Source: Pseudomonadota bacterium (GTDB taxonomy: Bacteria; Pseudomonadota; Alphaproteobacteria; Rhodospirillales; UBA2165). From it: DNA of 5,900 nucleotides. Each line of letters begins with the position of its first letter. The stretch's first letter is position 1. Location of the stretch: positions 1-5,900 of the forward strand of contig JAQCKY010000175.1 of the NCBI GenBank assembly GCA_027592155.1, given 5' to 3'. The position numbers and the translations under genes are program-made. Shown here one piece after another: positions 1 to 5,900 of this stretch. The notes beneath the pieces were generated by a model. The model worked only from the letters and a program-made list of their open reading frames with translations, made no database searches and was not told where the DNA came from.

Positions 1-1614
1 GCAATCGCTCTATTTTTCGACGTCGCCGAGGGCTTATCGCCACCCCTGGACGGAGACTCGCTCGCATACCACTTTTCAATACCGAAACTGTTTGCCGCCG
101 CCGGACAGTTGACCTTTATCCCACGAGCAGTCGACGGTGCCGTTCCGTTGTTGGTGGAGATGAGTTACCTCCCTGTACTTGCCTTGGGTGGCGAACGGGC
201 GTTGACCCTGTGGGTTATGATATCGGGTTGGGCGGCGATCGCTCTCTTCTATTGTTTCGTCCGACGGTACATCGATCGACGGTGGTCTCTTGCGTTCGCA
301 TTGATCCTCCTGACAACACCCGCAGTCCTCTTTGGTGCCGGTAGTGGCCAGGTCGAATTGCGTATGGCGATGTTCGCCCTGGTCGCGGCGTTTGCGGTCG
401 CCGACCCCGCGAAATCGGATAATTACAGTTACGCCGTAATCGCTGGACTGACTATCGGCTTCGTCATGGGGTCAAAGTTCACCGGGCTCCTCTTCGCGTT
501 CGCTTGCGCCTTACCAATTCTCGTCCAGCGTAATGGCTTTCGCCGCTTTCTTCTCCTCAGCATCATCGGCACAGTCGCCGGCGGGCAATGGTATGTATGG
601 AATTTCCTTCATACCGGCGACCCTGTTTTCCCAATGCTGGCCGGATTGCCGGGGTTCGACTTTGGACTCTTCTGGGACGCGGAGCACCGTGCAAGCATTC
701 AGGATTCACTATTCAATGCCGAACGTGCGGTTCCGACCAATCTGTTGTGGCTGGTTGCTTACCCATTCGTTGCAACGCTCAATGGCTTTTTGGAATTTGA
801 GTCCGGACGGACCGGTTTTGGGCCATATATTCTGCTCGCATTGCCGTTCGCGACTTTTGGGCTGTGGCATTTCCGAGACCATTTTCGAAACTCCCCCCTC
901 TTAATAATCGCCGTGATCGCAGCGATGTTTTATGTTCTGTGGTTCTTCACCGGGTCGTCTCAAAGGGTCCGCCACCTTTTACCGATCTACCCACTATTGC
1001 TGCTATGTATCAGCGTCACGTCAACCCGCTGGGCAATCGCGCAGAACGTCACAACGCCGCTTACCGTGGCTGTTCTTCTAACAGTCACCGTACAACTATT
1101 TGGTCACGCTGTTTTTTCGAGCAGTTACCTAAAGTTCTTGTTCACCAATGAAACTCGATCGGAGTATTTTGATCGATCGATTTCTGGATTTGCGCCGATA
1201 AAATGGATTAACGCAAATTTGAGCAATGATCACCGGATCTATAATTATCAACGTCCGCTGAATTACCTTTTCGAGGTCCCTTTCCACTATGGTCATACTT
1301 CACACGACGCGCTGATAGACATAAGGCCAAGCGCAGCTGATGCGGATCGATTTTGGCGCCAACTAAAGGCCCAGAACATTACCCATTTATTGGTCCCGAC
1401 CGCCACCCCACCTTCGATTCAAATCCGCACGCCCCCAAGAGGCGTTGAAATGTGGCGCAGCCTATATTCCCGAGGCTGCCTCTCGATTATTTACAGGACG
1501 CCAAGCCGCCAATTCGGATCGCGAACATTGAGAACCGAGGGATCCGTAGGGATTAATTCGTATGTGCTCCAACTTTCCGACAACGACTGTCCTCCGACAA
1601 AGCGCGGCAATTGA
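1..1614 (+). CDS. GT39/ArnT-PMT-like polytopic membrane glycosyltransferase, 5' truncated
   Basis: Integral inner-membrane protein of the GT-C fold, probably moving a sugar from a polyprenyl-phosphate donor to an envelope glycan or lipid on the periplasmic side; donor and acceptor cannot be read from sequence. The frame is open from base 1, so the start is upstream and the TTG at 109 is only an internal codon: the residues before it carry the family's first-loop signature DGDSLAYH (visible residues 17-24), with acidic residues where the family has its catalytic Asp, followed by IPKLF. About ten hydrophobic segments follow (roughly 67-86, 95-114, 121-134, 143-175 as two, 180-203, 247-263, 274-291, 300-316, 326-341, 353-372). 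Further family-like marks are GDPVFP (206-211), GPYILLALPF (from about 274) and RVRHLLPIYP (322-331). A soluble tail of about 160 residues (375-537) ends the protein, as in many GT39 members. 537 residues are visible. The membrane family is secure; the exact activity is not. Confidence 0.85.
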   Translation, partial: AIALFFDVAEGLSPPLDGDSLAYHFSIPKLFAAAGQLTFIPRAVDGAVPLLVEMSYLPVLALGGERALTLWVMISGWAAIALFYCFVRRYIDRRWSLAFALILLTTPAVLFGAGSGQVELRMAMFALVAAFAVADPAKSDNYSYAVIAGLTIGFVMGSKFTGLLFAFACALPILVQRNGFRRFLLLSIIGTVAGGQWYVWNFLHTGDPVFPMLAGLPGFDFGLFWDAEHRASIQDSLFNAERAVPTNLLWLVAYPFVATLNGFLEFESGRTGFGPYILLALPFATFGLWHFRDHFRNSPLLIIAVIAAMFYVLWFFTGSSQRVRHLLPIYPLLLLCISVTSTRWAIAQNVTTPLTVAVLLTVTVQLFGHAVFSSSYLKFLFTNETRSEYFDRSISGFAPIKWINANLSNDHRIYNYQRPLNYLFEVPFHYGHTSHDALIDIRPSAADADRFWRQLKAQNITHLLVPTATPPSIQIRTPPRGVEMWRSLYSRGCLSIIYRTPSRQFGSRTLRTEGSVGINSYVLQLSDNDCPPTKRGN

Positions 1615-1627
1615 ATCTGATGATGAG

Positions 1628-1659
1628 CGCGCAGGCGACGATTTGCGCGGGACAATTTT
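1628..1659 (+). terminator. weak terminator-like hairpin after the membrane glycosyltransferase
   Basis: CGCGCA (1628-1633) can pair with TGCGCG (1644-1649) across a 10-base loop, 13 bases after the stop codon. A short T-run (AATTTT, ending at 1659) lies a few bases further on. The stem is only 6 bp and the T-run is short and not immediately adjacent, so this is a possible, not a convincing, intrinsic terminator. Confidence 0.25.
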
Positions 1660-1690
1660 GGCATTTCGGGGTAACTCTAATCCTGAATAA

Positions 1691-1721
1691 TTGACCGTAA
1701 GCTCTCACAAATTCGCATAGG
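1691..1721 (+). promoter_or_regulatory. possible sigma-70-type promoter upstream of the aminotransferase
   Basis: TTGACC (1691-1696) is a good match to a -35 box. The best -10 candidate, CATAGG (1716-1721), matches TATAAT at only three of six positions and gives a 19-base spacer, longer than the usual 17. The position, about 75 bases before the aminotransferase ATG and after the preceding gene's stop, is suitable. The weak -10 box keeps confidence low. Confidence 0.22.
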
Positions 1722-1797
1722 AACAGATGGCCATAGAACGCATTTGCGCGAGAACTCCTCGGCACGATTCACCAAGAATAGAACCTCACCTTCCACG

Positions 1798-2922
1798 ATG
1801 ATAAATTTCAAAAAATCGCCTCCGCTGCCACGTGCGCCGATTGCCGATCCGACCTTAACTCGGCCCGCACGTTACCTCGGCGCCGAACGGCACCCTAGTT
1901 TGTTTAAGTTGGACTGGAACGAAAATGCAGACCCGGACTTAATCCGTTTGGTCGGTGATGTGTTACAGGCCATTCCGCCTGAAGCTGCCAGTGTGTATCC
2001 GAACCTGCCACCGTTGTATCAAAAGCTTGCCGGCCATCTCGGTGTGGACCGCGACCGTATTGCACTCGCCGCCGGCTCGGAAGGTGCAATAAGGCAAATA
2101 TTTGAAGCATTTGTTGATCCGGGTGACGTTGTGGCAATCAGTCAGCCGTCGTTCGGCATGTATGAAGTCTACGTTCATATGTTCGGCGCAACGCTCGCGC
2201 CGCTGCCCTACGAGAAAACCGTTGCGGGCCCGGTGCTCTCGGCTGGAAAGGTTATCGCCACTATCCAAAAGCAGAGGCCCAAACTCGTGTTTCTGCCCAA
2301 TCCTGACAGTCCCACGGGTACCGTTTTTAATGAGGAAGACCTACGCACCATTATTGAGGTAACTGGCGAATCTGGCGGGTTAATCACGATAGACGAGGCT
2401 TACTTCCCATTCTATGAGGAAACGGTGTTACCTTGGACGACCGAATATGAACACCTGATTGTCCTCCGTACCACATCCAAGGCATGGGCTATGGCGGGTC
2501 TGCGTATCGGGTATGCTGTCTCAGCACCTACAATCATCGAAGCGATCCAGAAGGTTCGTCCGATGTTCGAGGTCAACAGTATTGCCGTCGAGGTGTTCTT
2601 GAGGATGCTCGATCATTACGAGGACGTTCTCGCGGCGGTGCAGCGCCTCAACGCCGGCAAAGAGTATTTTTGTGCTGAGATGGGCCGGCTCAACTTCATG
2701 ACGTTTCCCTGTGCCGGCAATTTCCAACATGTCGCATTTGGTGAGAGCGCCGAGAAAGTTCACGCGGCACTTGCTAGTATCGTTTCATATCGGACCGACA
2801 GTGACATGCCGGGCCTCGAGGGTTTCAGCCGTTTTTCGACGACGACCGTAGAACAGTTCAAGCCCATCGTTGCGGCAATCAAACAGGCCGTCGGATCAAG
2901 CGCTGAGGAGGTGGCGAAATAA
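1798..2922 (+). CDS. HisC-like PLP-dependent aminotransferase (class I/II, fold type I)
   Basis: Cytoplasmic pyridoxal-phosphate aminotransferase of 374 residues, near the usual 350-370 of histidinol-phosphate aminotransferases. Visible in order: KLDWNEN near the N-terminus, matching the HisC 'NENP' region; GSEGAIR in the cofactor phosphate region; PNPDSPTG (N168, S171); DEAY (D199, Y202); SKAWAMAGLRIGY with the Schiff-base lysine K228; and the carboxylate-binding arginine R345 in FSRFSTTT. The Asn that normally precedes PTG and contacts the PLP ring oxygen is Ser here. ATG 1798 is chosen over the in-frame TTG 1744 because the extra 18 residues look like no family N-terminus; neither start has a clear Shine-Dalgarno. 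The gene ends one base before the oxidoreductase start. In this company a sugar or ulosonate substrate is more likely than histidinol phosphate (inference); a redundant HisC cannot be excluded. Confidence 0.9.
   Translation: MINFKKSPPLPRAPIADPTLTRPARYLGAERHPSLFKLDWNENADPDLIRLVGDVLQAIPPEAASVYPNLPPLYQKLAGHLGVDRDRIALAAGSEGAIRQIFEAFVDPGDVVAISQPSFGMYEVYVHMFGATLAPLPYEKTVAGPVLSAGKVIATIQKQRPKLVFLPNPDSPTGTVFNEEDLRTIIEVTGESGGLITIDEAYFPFYEETVLPWTTEYEHLIVLRTTSKAWAMAGLRIGYAVSAPTIIEAIQKVRPMFEVNSIAVEVFLRMLDHYEDVLAAVQRLNAGKEYFCAEMGRLNFMTFPCAGNFQHVAFGESAEKVHAALASIVSYRTDSDMPGLEGFSRFSTTTVEQFKPIVAAIKQAVGSSAEEVAK
2906..2911 (+). promoter_or_regulatory. ribosome binding site of the oxidoreductase
   Basis: A perfect AGGAGG sits inside the last codons of the aminotransferase, 12 bases before ATG 2924. 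The spacing is slightly long. It supports ATG 2924 over the in-frame ATG at 2870, which would overlap the previous gene by 53 bases and put residues before the Rossmann strand that the family does not have. Confidence 0.7.
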
Positions 2923-2923
2923 T

Positions 2924-4024
2924 ATGACTGAAACCAGAATTGCCGTAATTGGGTGTGGCCGGGTCTCCGGTCATCATCTGCGGGCAATCGCGGATACCGA
3001 GGGTGCAACTGCGGTCGCGGTTTGTGACATCGACGAAAACAAGGCGGACAACTACGCCGAAATTTTCGGCGTTCCCGCATTCACCAATTATCACGACATG
3101 CTACGCAAGGTACCGTCGATCGACGTTGTCGCCATCGTAACGCCCTCGGGCATGCATTTAGAGCATGCGACGGAAATAATGGAAGGATACGGCAAGCATC
3201 TCATCGTCGAAAAACCGACCTTTATGAGGCCAGATCAATTGAACCAAGCGTATGATCTTGCCGACAAACTCGGTGTGCAAATTTTTCCGGTCTTCCAAAA
3301 CAGATACAATAAAGCCGTGCAGCGACTAAAATCCGCGCTTGAGACGGGAGAGCTCGGCGACATCCGCGTGGTTGCCGTTCGTGTCCGCTGGTGCCGACCG
3401 CAACGCTATTACGACCTGTCAGATTGGCGCGGCACATTTTCTCACGACGGGGGCGTGCTAACGAACCAAAGTATTCACCACATCGACCTCCTGCGTTACC
3501 TTTGCGGAGAGGTCGGCAAAGTCAACGCGACAATGCGTACACTAGGGGCGGATATAGAGGTTGAAGATACGGTCGTCGCAACGATGGCATACGACTCTGG
3601 AGCCGTCGGCAGCCTTGAAGCAACCACAAGCGCGCGGCCGGATGACTACGAAGCCTCGTTCTCGGTAGTCGGTTCGAAAGGTCTCGCTCAATTAGGCGGC
3701 CTGGCGGTGAACGAACTACAAATATTTACCCCGGCACCAGATGATTGTACTGGTTATAGCGAGGATATTCCGGATGCCTACGGTTTTGGGCATTATCAAC
3801 TATATCGGGATATTGTTGCCACATTCAGAGATGGCGCCGCGCCGCCAATCGGGCGTGACGATTGCATGAAGACAATTAAGCTTCTCCATGCCTTCTACCA
3901 ATCAGACGAAGCTAGCAACTGGATTGACGTTGCCAAGGATGGCCAATCCAGCCGCCTTGGACGGCCCAATCAAACACTTTCCGATCTGTATCGAACCCCG
4001 AAGCTTGATGTGGTGGCTTCATGA
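2924..4024 (+). CDS. Gfo/Idh/MocA family NAD(P)-dependent sugar oxidoreductase (WlbA/WbpB-like)
   Basis: Cytoplasmic dehydrogenase of 366 residues that would oxidise a sugar hydroxyl to a ketone or aldehyde (or the reverse) using NAD(P). The N-terminal Rossmann domain opens with the strand IAVIGCGRVSGHH (glycines G10 and G12). It contains the family's EKP motif with catalytic-type lysine K97, then the linker GVQIFPVFQNRYN. The C-terminal alpha/beta substrate domain carries GGVLTNQSIHHIDLL with H185, H186 and D188, the family's catalytic histidine region; the GGVL-NQ-IH-IDLL pattern resembles the UDP-sugar-acid 3-dehydrogenases WlbA/WbpB. All expected key residues are present. It lies one base after the aminotransferase and its stop overlaps the cytidylyltransferase start (ATGA), so the three are probably translated together. 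Family assignment is firm. The substrate is unknown; an activated sugar or an ulosonic acid would fit the neighbours. Confidence 0.92.
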   Translation: MTETRIAVIGCGRVSGHHLRAIADTEGATAVAVCDIDENKADNYAEIFGVPAFTNYHDMLRKVPSIDVVAIVTPSGMHLEHATEIMEGYGKHLIVEKPTFMRPDQLNQAYDLADKLGVQIFPVFQNRYNKAVQRLKSALETGELGDIRVVAVRVRWCRPQRYYDLSDWRGTFSHDGGVLTNQSIHHIDLLRYLCGEVGKVNATMRTLGADIEVEDTVVATMAYDSGAVGSLEATTSARPDDYEASFSVVGSKGLAQLGGLAVNELQIFTPAPDDCTGYSEDIPDAYGFGHYQLYRDIVATFRDGAAPPIGRDDCMKTIKLLHAFYQSDEASNWIDVAKDGQSSRLGRPNQTLSDLYRTPKLDVVAS

Positions 4025-4785
4025 GGACGATTGGCGTCGTACCTGCCCGGATGGCATCGTCTCGCTTTCCTGGCAAGCCGCTCGCAGAAATTTGCGGTCG
4101 CCCAATGATCGGGCACGTTTTCGAGCGCGCAAAACTATTCGGAAATTGGGATGCGTTGGTGCTAGCAACCTGTGACCCCGAAATCGCCGAGTTCGGTGAA
4201 AAAAATCGCTATCCAGTGATTATGACGTCGGATACCCATACCCGTGCGCTCGAGCGCGTAGCCGAAGCCGCAGAAAATTGCGGTCTTGGTATAGCGGATG
4301 AGGATTTGGTGGTGTGTGTGCAGGGCGACGAACCGATGATGCGTCCTGATATGATCGATGTGGTGTTGGCGCCCTTACTCGAAGACCGAGCGGTGGAGGG
4401 CACCGTGCTGGCGATGGAAATTACCGATGACGCCTTGTTCCGAAATCCTGATACCGTAAAAATCGTACACGATACAGCAGGTGACGTTCTCTATACGTCT
4501 CGGGCGCCGGTACCGTATTGTCAGGAATTGTCACCGGGAATTGGTGCACGACGCATCTATGGCATTCTCGCATTTCGATGGTCGTTTCTCCATTGGTTCA
4601 ACTCCCAGCCCGAATCACCCTTGGAGATCCTCGAAGCGTGCGATTCAAACCGAATTTGTGATAATGGCCGACGACAGCGGATCGCACCTTATCCCTCTAT
4701 TCCGTCTTACTCAGTCGACAGTCCGGCTGACCTTGCCAAAGTCGACGCCTATATGAAAAACGACCCATTTTGGGGCAAGTACTAG
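4021..4785 (+). CDS. KdsB-family CMP-sugar synthetase (3-deoxy-manno-octulosonate cytidylyltransferase-like)
   Basis: Transfers CMP from CTP to a keto-deoxy sugar acid such as Kdo, giving the donor used by transferases building LPS or capsule. It has 254 residues, close to the family's usual ~250. Motifs: the nucleotide-binding loop VPARMASSRFPGKPL (residues 7-21); VQGDEP with metal-binding-type D103; FRNPDTVKIV; LYTSRAPVPY; GILAFRWSFL; and SVDSPADL with D233, the second metal-ligand position. The segment that reads about E-x-LEQLR in canonical KdsB is LEILEACDSNR here (201-211), and the H-I-G-I-Y stretch is I-Y-G-I-L, so this is a divergent member and perhaps not the housekeeping enzyme; I therefore give no symbol. 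The start is fixed by the ATGA overlap with the previous gene and by the family N-terminus; a weak GGTGG lies at 4012-4016. CTP-dependent sugar-acid activation is well supported; Kdo itself as substrate is not certain. Confidence 0.92.
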   Translation: MRTIGVVPARMASSRFPGKPLAEICGRPMIGHVFERAKLFGNWDALVLATCDPEIAEFGEKNRYPVIMTSDTHTRALERVAEAAENCGLGIADEDLVVCVQGDEPMMRPDMIDVVLAPLLEDRAVEGTVLAMEITDDALFRNPDTVKIVHDTAGDVLYTSRAPVPYCQELSPGIGARRIYGILAFRWSFLHWFNSQPESPLEILEACDSNRICDNGRRQRIAPYPSIPSYSVDSPADLAKVDAYMKNDPFWGKY

Positions 4786-4854
4786 GTCGGGCCCACCATA
4801 GGCACCATCACTTCACGGCCTGATTAGCTGACCAGCATTCCTATCGATGGTTAA

Positions 4855-4861
4855 GGCGGAG
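4855..4861 (+). promoter_or_regulatory. ribosome binding site deciding a TTG start
   Basis: GGCGGAG, ending in GGAG, lies six bases before TTG 4868. An in-frame TAA at 4865-4867 directly precedes that TTG, so the coding frame cannot extend further upstream. Good spacing makes TTG 4868 the best start for the last gene. Confidence 0.6.
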
Positions 4862-4867
4862 ACTTAA

Positions 4868-5900
4868 TTGCCCGTAGTTCTGATCGACCCGGCACGCCGA
4901 TACACTACGATTAACCATGATCAGTGGTGCGCGATCGGAAAATTCGACCCGGTGCTGGAAGGTTCAAGAGAAATCCGGGATACCACGGAACTCCTTGAAT
5001 CGGTTCTGCCCCAAGCCATCGAACAGTGGATGCAGATCGGAAACCAGATGTCTCGGGAGCCATCAAGCATTCTGGCCCATACTCCAGCTTGCGCGATGAA
5101 CAACACCGATTTCGGAATCATGCTTGCTTGGTCGATATTGGTGCAGCATTGGATCTCAGAGAGCCGCACGACGCTTGTTTTGTGTCGAGATCCGTGGCTC
5201 TTCCGGCACCTGGCCGGCCATCCCGGCATATCAGCTGGAAAGGCGCCCTCCCTCTGGCCAACCCTGATCCGGCTTTGGCTGCGCGGATTTGCGGCGCGTT
5301 TCAAGACTTGTCTTAAGATGGCGGTTGAGCATATTCGCCGCCGATCCACGCGATCACAGTTTCCCACAGCTGCTCGCGTTCTTCTCGTCTATGGACATCC
5401 CCAAAGCGACGCAACCGGGAACGACGGGTATTTCGGGAATTTGCTTAATGATTTCCCGGAACTTGTCCGTCTCACACATGTCGATTGCAGCGCCACGCGA
5501 AACAATGAACTAGCTGCGGATGGCCGGACGTTCAGTCTACATGCCTGGGGCGGACTCTCCGGTATCGTTGGGCTTCTCTTCGCAAAATGGCGGCCAAGCG
5601 AAGGCCTGAGAAATGGGCCTTTGGGATGGTTGGTACAGCGTGCGGCCTCTGTTGAAGGCAGCACAGGCCAAGGCGCGATGCTAAGTTGGCAGATTCACTG
5701 CCAAAAGAACTGGATGGGTTCATGCTTTCCGCGGGTTGTTGCCTGGCCTTGGGAAAACCATAGCTGGGAACGAGAATTAGTTCGCGTCGCTAGTAAGCTC
5801 AAAGTAAGTACTATCGGCTATCAGCATGCGACAATCGGTCGTTGGGAAGTCAATTACAAGATCGCGTCAAACCCAGACGGCCTACTGAGCATTCCGGAAC
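4868..5900 (+). CDS. uncharacterised surface-carbohydrate protein, possibly a glycosyltransferase, 3' truncated
   Basis: A frame open from TTG 4868 to the window edge, 344 complete codons with no stop; the C-terminus is missing. I do not recognise a named family with certainty. The N-terminus starts with a short hydrophobic strand (PVVLIDPARR). The middle has an Arg-rich linker (about 136-170), then a strand and turn VLLVYGHP (Y175-P178) and a YFG at 188-190. Near the visible end come AWPWENHSWERELVRV (W295, E296, W300, E301), TIGYQHATIG (G317-H320) and SNPDG (334-338). This order, a strand-turn start to a second domain and then an acidic WE motif followed by a GYQH motif, resembles bacterial surface-carbohydrate proteins of GT-B type (inference from memory, not confirmed). 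No signal peptide or clear membrane helix is seen. It follows the cytidylyltransferase by 82 bases on the same strand with no convincing terminator between, so it may use that enzyme's CMP-sugar product. Reality as a gene is well supported by length, codon pattern and ribosome binding site; function is a guess. Confidence 0.82.
   Translation, partial: MPVVLIDPARRYTTINHDQWCAIGKFDPVLEGSREIRDTTELLESVLPQAIEQWMQIGNQMSREPSSILAHTPACAMNNTDFGIMLAWSILVQHWISESRTTLVLCRDPWLFRHLAGHPGISAGKAPSLWPTLIRLWLRGFAARFKTCLKMAVEHIRRRSTRSQFPTAARVLLVYGHPQSDATGNDGYFGNLLNDFPELVRLTHVDCSATRNNELAADGRTFSLHAWGGLSGIVGLLFAKWRPSEGLRNGPLGWLVQRAASVEGSTGQGAMLSWQIHCQKNWMGSCFPRVVAWPWENHSWERELVRVASKLKVSTIGYQHATIGRWEVNYKIASNPDGLLSIPE

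Noticed and set aside
109..111. TTG as the start of the first gene
   Set aside because: The frame is open back to base 1, and the 36 residues before it contain the family signature DGDSLAYH, so this TTG is an internal Leu codon and the gene is truncated by the window.
1641..1750. ATTTGCGCG repeated at 1641-1649 and 1742-1750
   Set aside because: A nine-base repeat in a spacer of this size can arise by chance and has no flanking symmetry or further copies; it is not called as an operator or repeat.
1553..1765. 70-codon - strand frame across the spacer
   Set aside because: It is short, Cys/Arg-rich, without a motif or clear ribosome binding site, and overlaps the end of the first gene; it is treated as chance.
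1744..1797. N-terminal extension of the aminotransferase from TTG 1744
   Set aside because: There is no Shine-Dalgarno, the 18 added residues are not family-like, and ATG 1798 gives a normal-length protein.
4786..4867. Possible terminator between the cytidylyltransferase and the last gene
   Set aside because: Only very short pairings (AGGC with GCCT across a long loop, GCTG with CAGC across two bases) and no T-run are present, so transcription may well continue.
5026..5316. 96-codon + frame beginning with ATG
   Set aside because: It is in another frame inside the last gene, with no ribosome binding site or family features. The overlapping frame from TTG 4868 is longer and protein-like.
4921..5367. 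148-codon closed frame on the - strand
   Set aside because: It lies wholly opposite the 344-codon + frame, has low-complexity Arg/Ser-rich composition without motifs, and runs against the direction of every other gene; it is an antisense shadow.

Overview
The window is a stretch of a cell-surface polysaccharide locus from a Gram-negative bacterium, probably an alphaproteobacterium. That assignment is inferred from gene content (a CMP-Kdo-synthetase-type enzyme and envelope sugar genes) and the mixed, moderately GC-rich codon use; no marker gene fixes the taxon. All five supported genes lie on the + strand and fill almost the whole window. I found no rRNA, tRNA, CRISPR array, insertion sequence or attachment site.

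Layout. Positions 1-1614 hold the 3' part of a polytopic membrane glycosyltransferase of the GT39/ArnT/PMT type; its start lies upstream of the window. A spacer of about 180 bases (1615-1797) carries weak terminator-like and promoter-like sequences. Then comes a tightly packed trio. A HisC-like PLP aminotransferase (1798-2922) is followed after one base by a Gfo/Idh/MocA NAD(P)-dependent sugar oxidoreductase (2924-4024). That gene overlaps by four bases (ATGA) a KdsB-family cytidylyltransferase (4021-4785). After an 82-base gap, a fifth reading frame starts at a TTG codon behind a good ribosome binding site (4868) and stays open to the window edge (344 codons). It looks like an uncharacterised surface-carbohydrate protein, possibly a glycosyltransferase.

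How they may work together (inference). Oxidoreductase plus aminotransferase is the usual two-step route from a sugar hydroxyl to an amino group, and a KdsB-family enzyme activates a keto-deoxy sugar acid as its CMP derivative. Co-translation of the three suggests a dedicated pathway to a CMP-activated amino-modified ulosonic acid. The logic matches the Shewanella 8-amino-Kdo pathway (KdnB, KdnA, KdsB), but the oxidation and amination enzymes come from different families. The downstream protein could transfer the activated sugar, and the upstream membrane enzyme could modify or extend the same glycan from a lipid-linked donor. No sugar-acid synthase (KdsA/NeuB type) is visible here, so the precursor would have to come from elsewhere.
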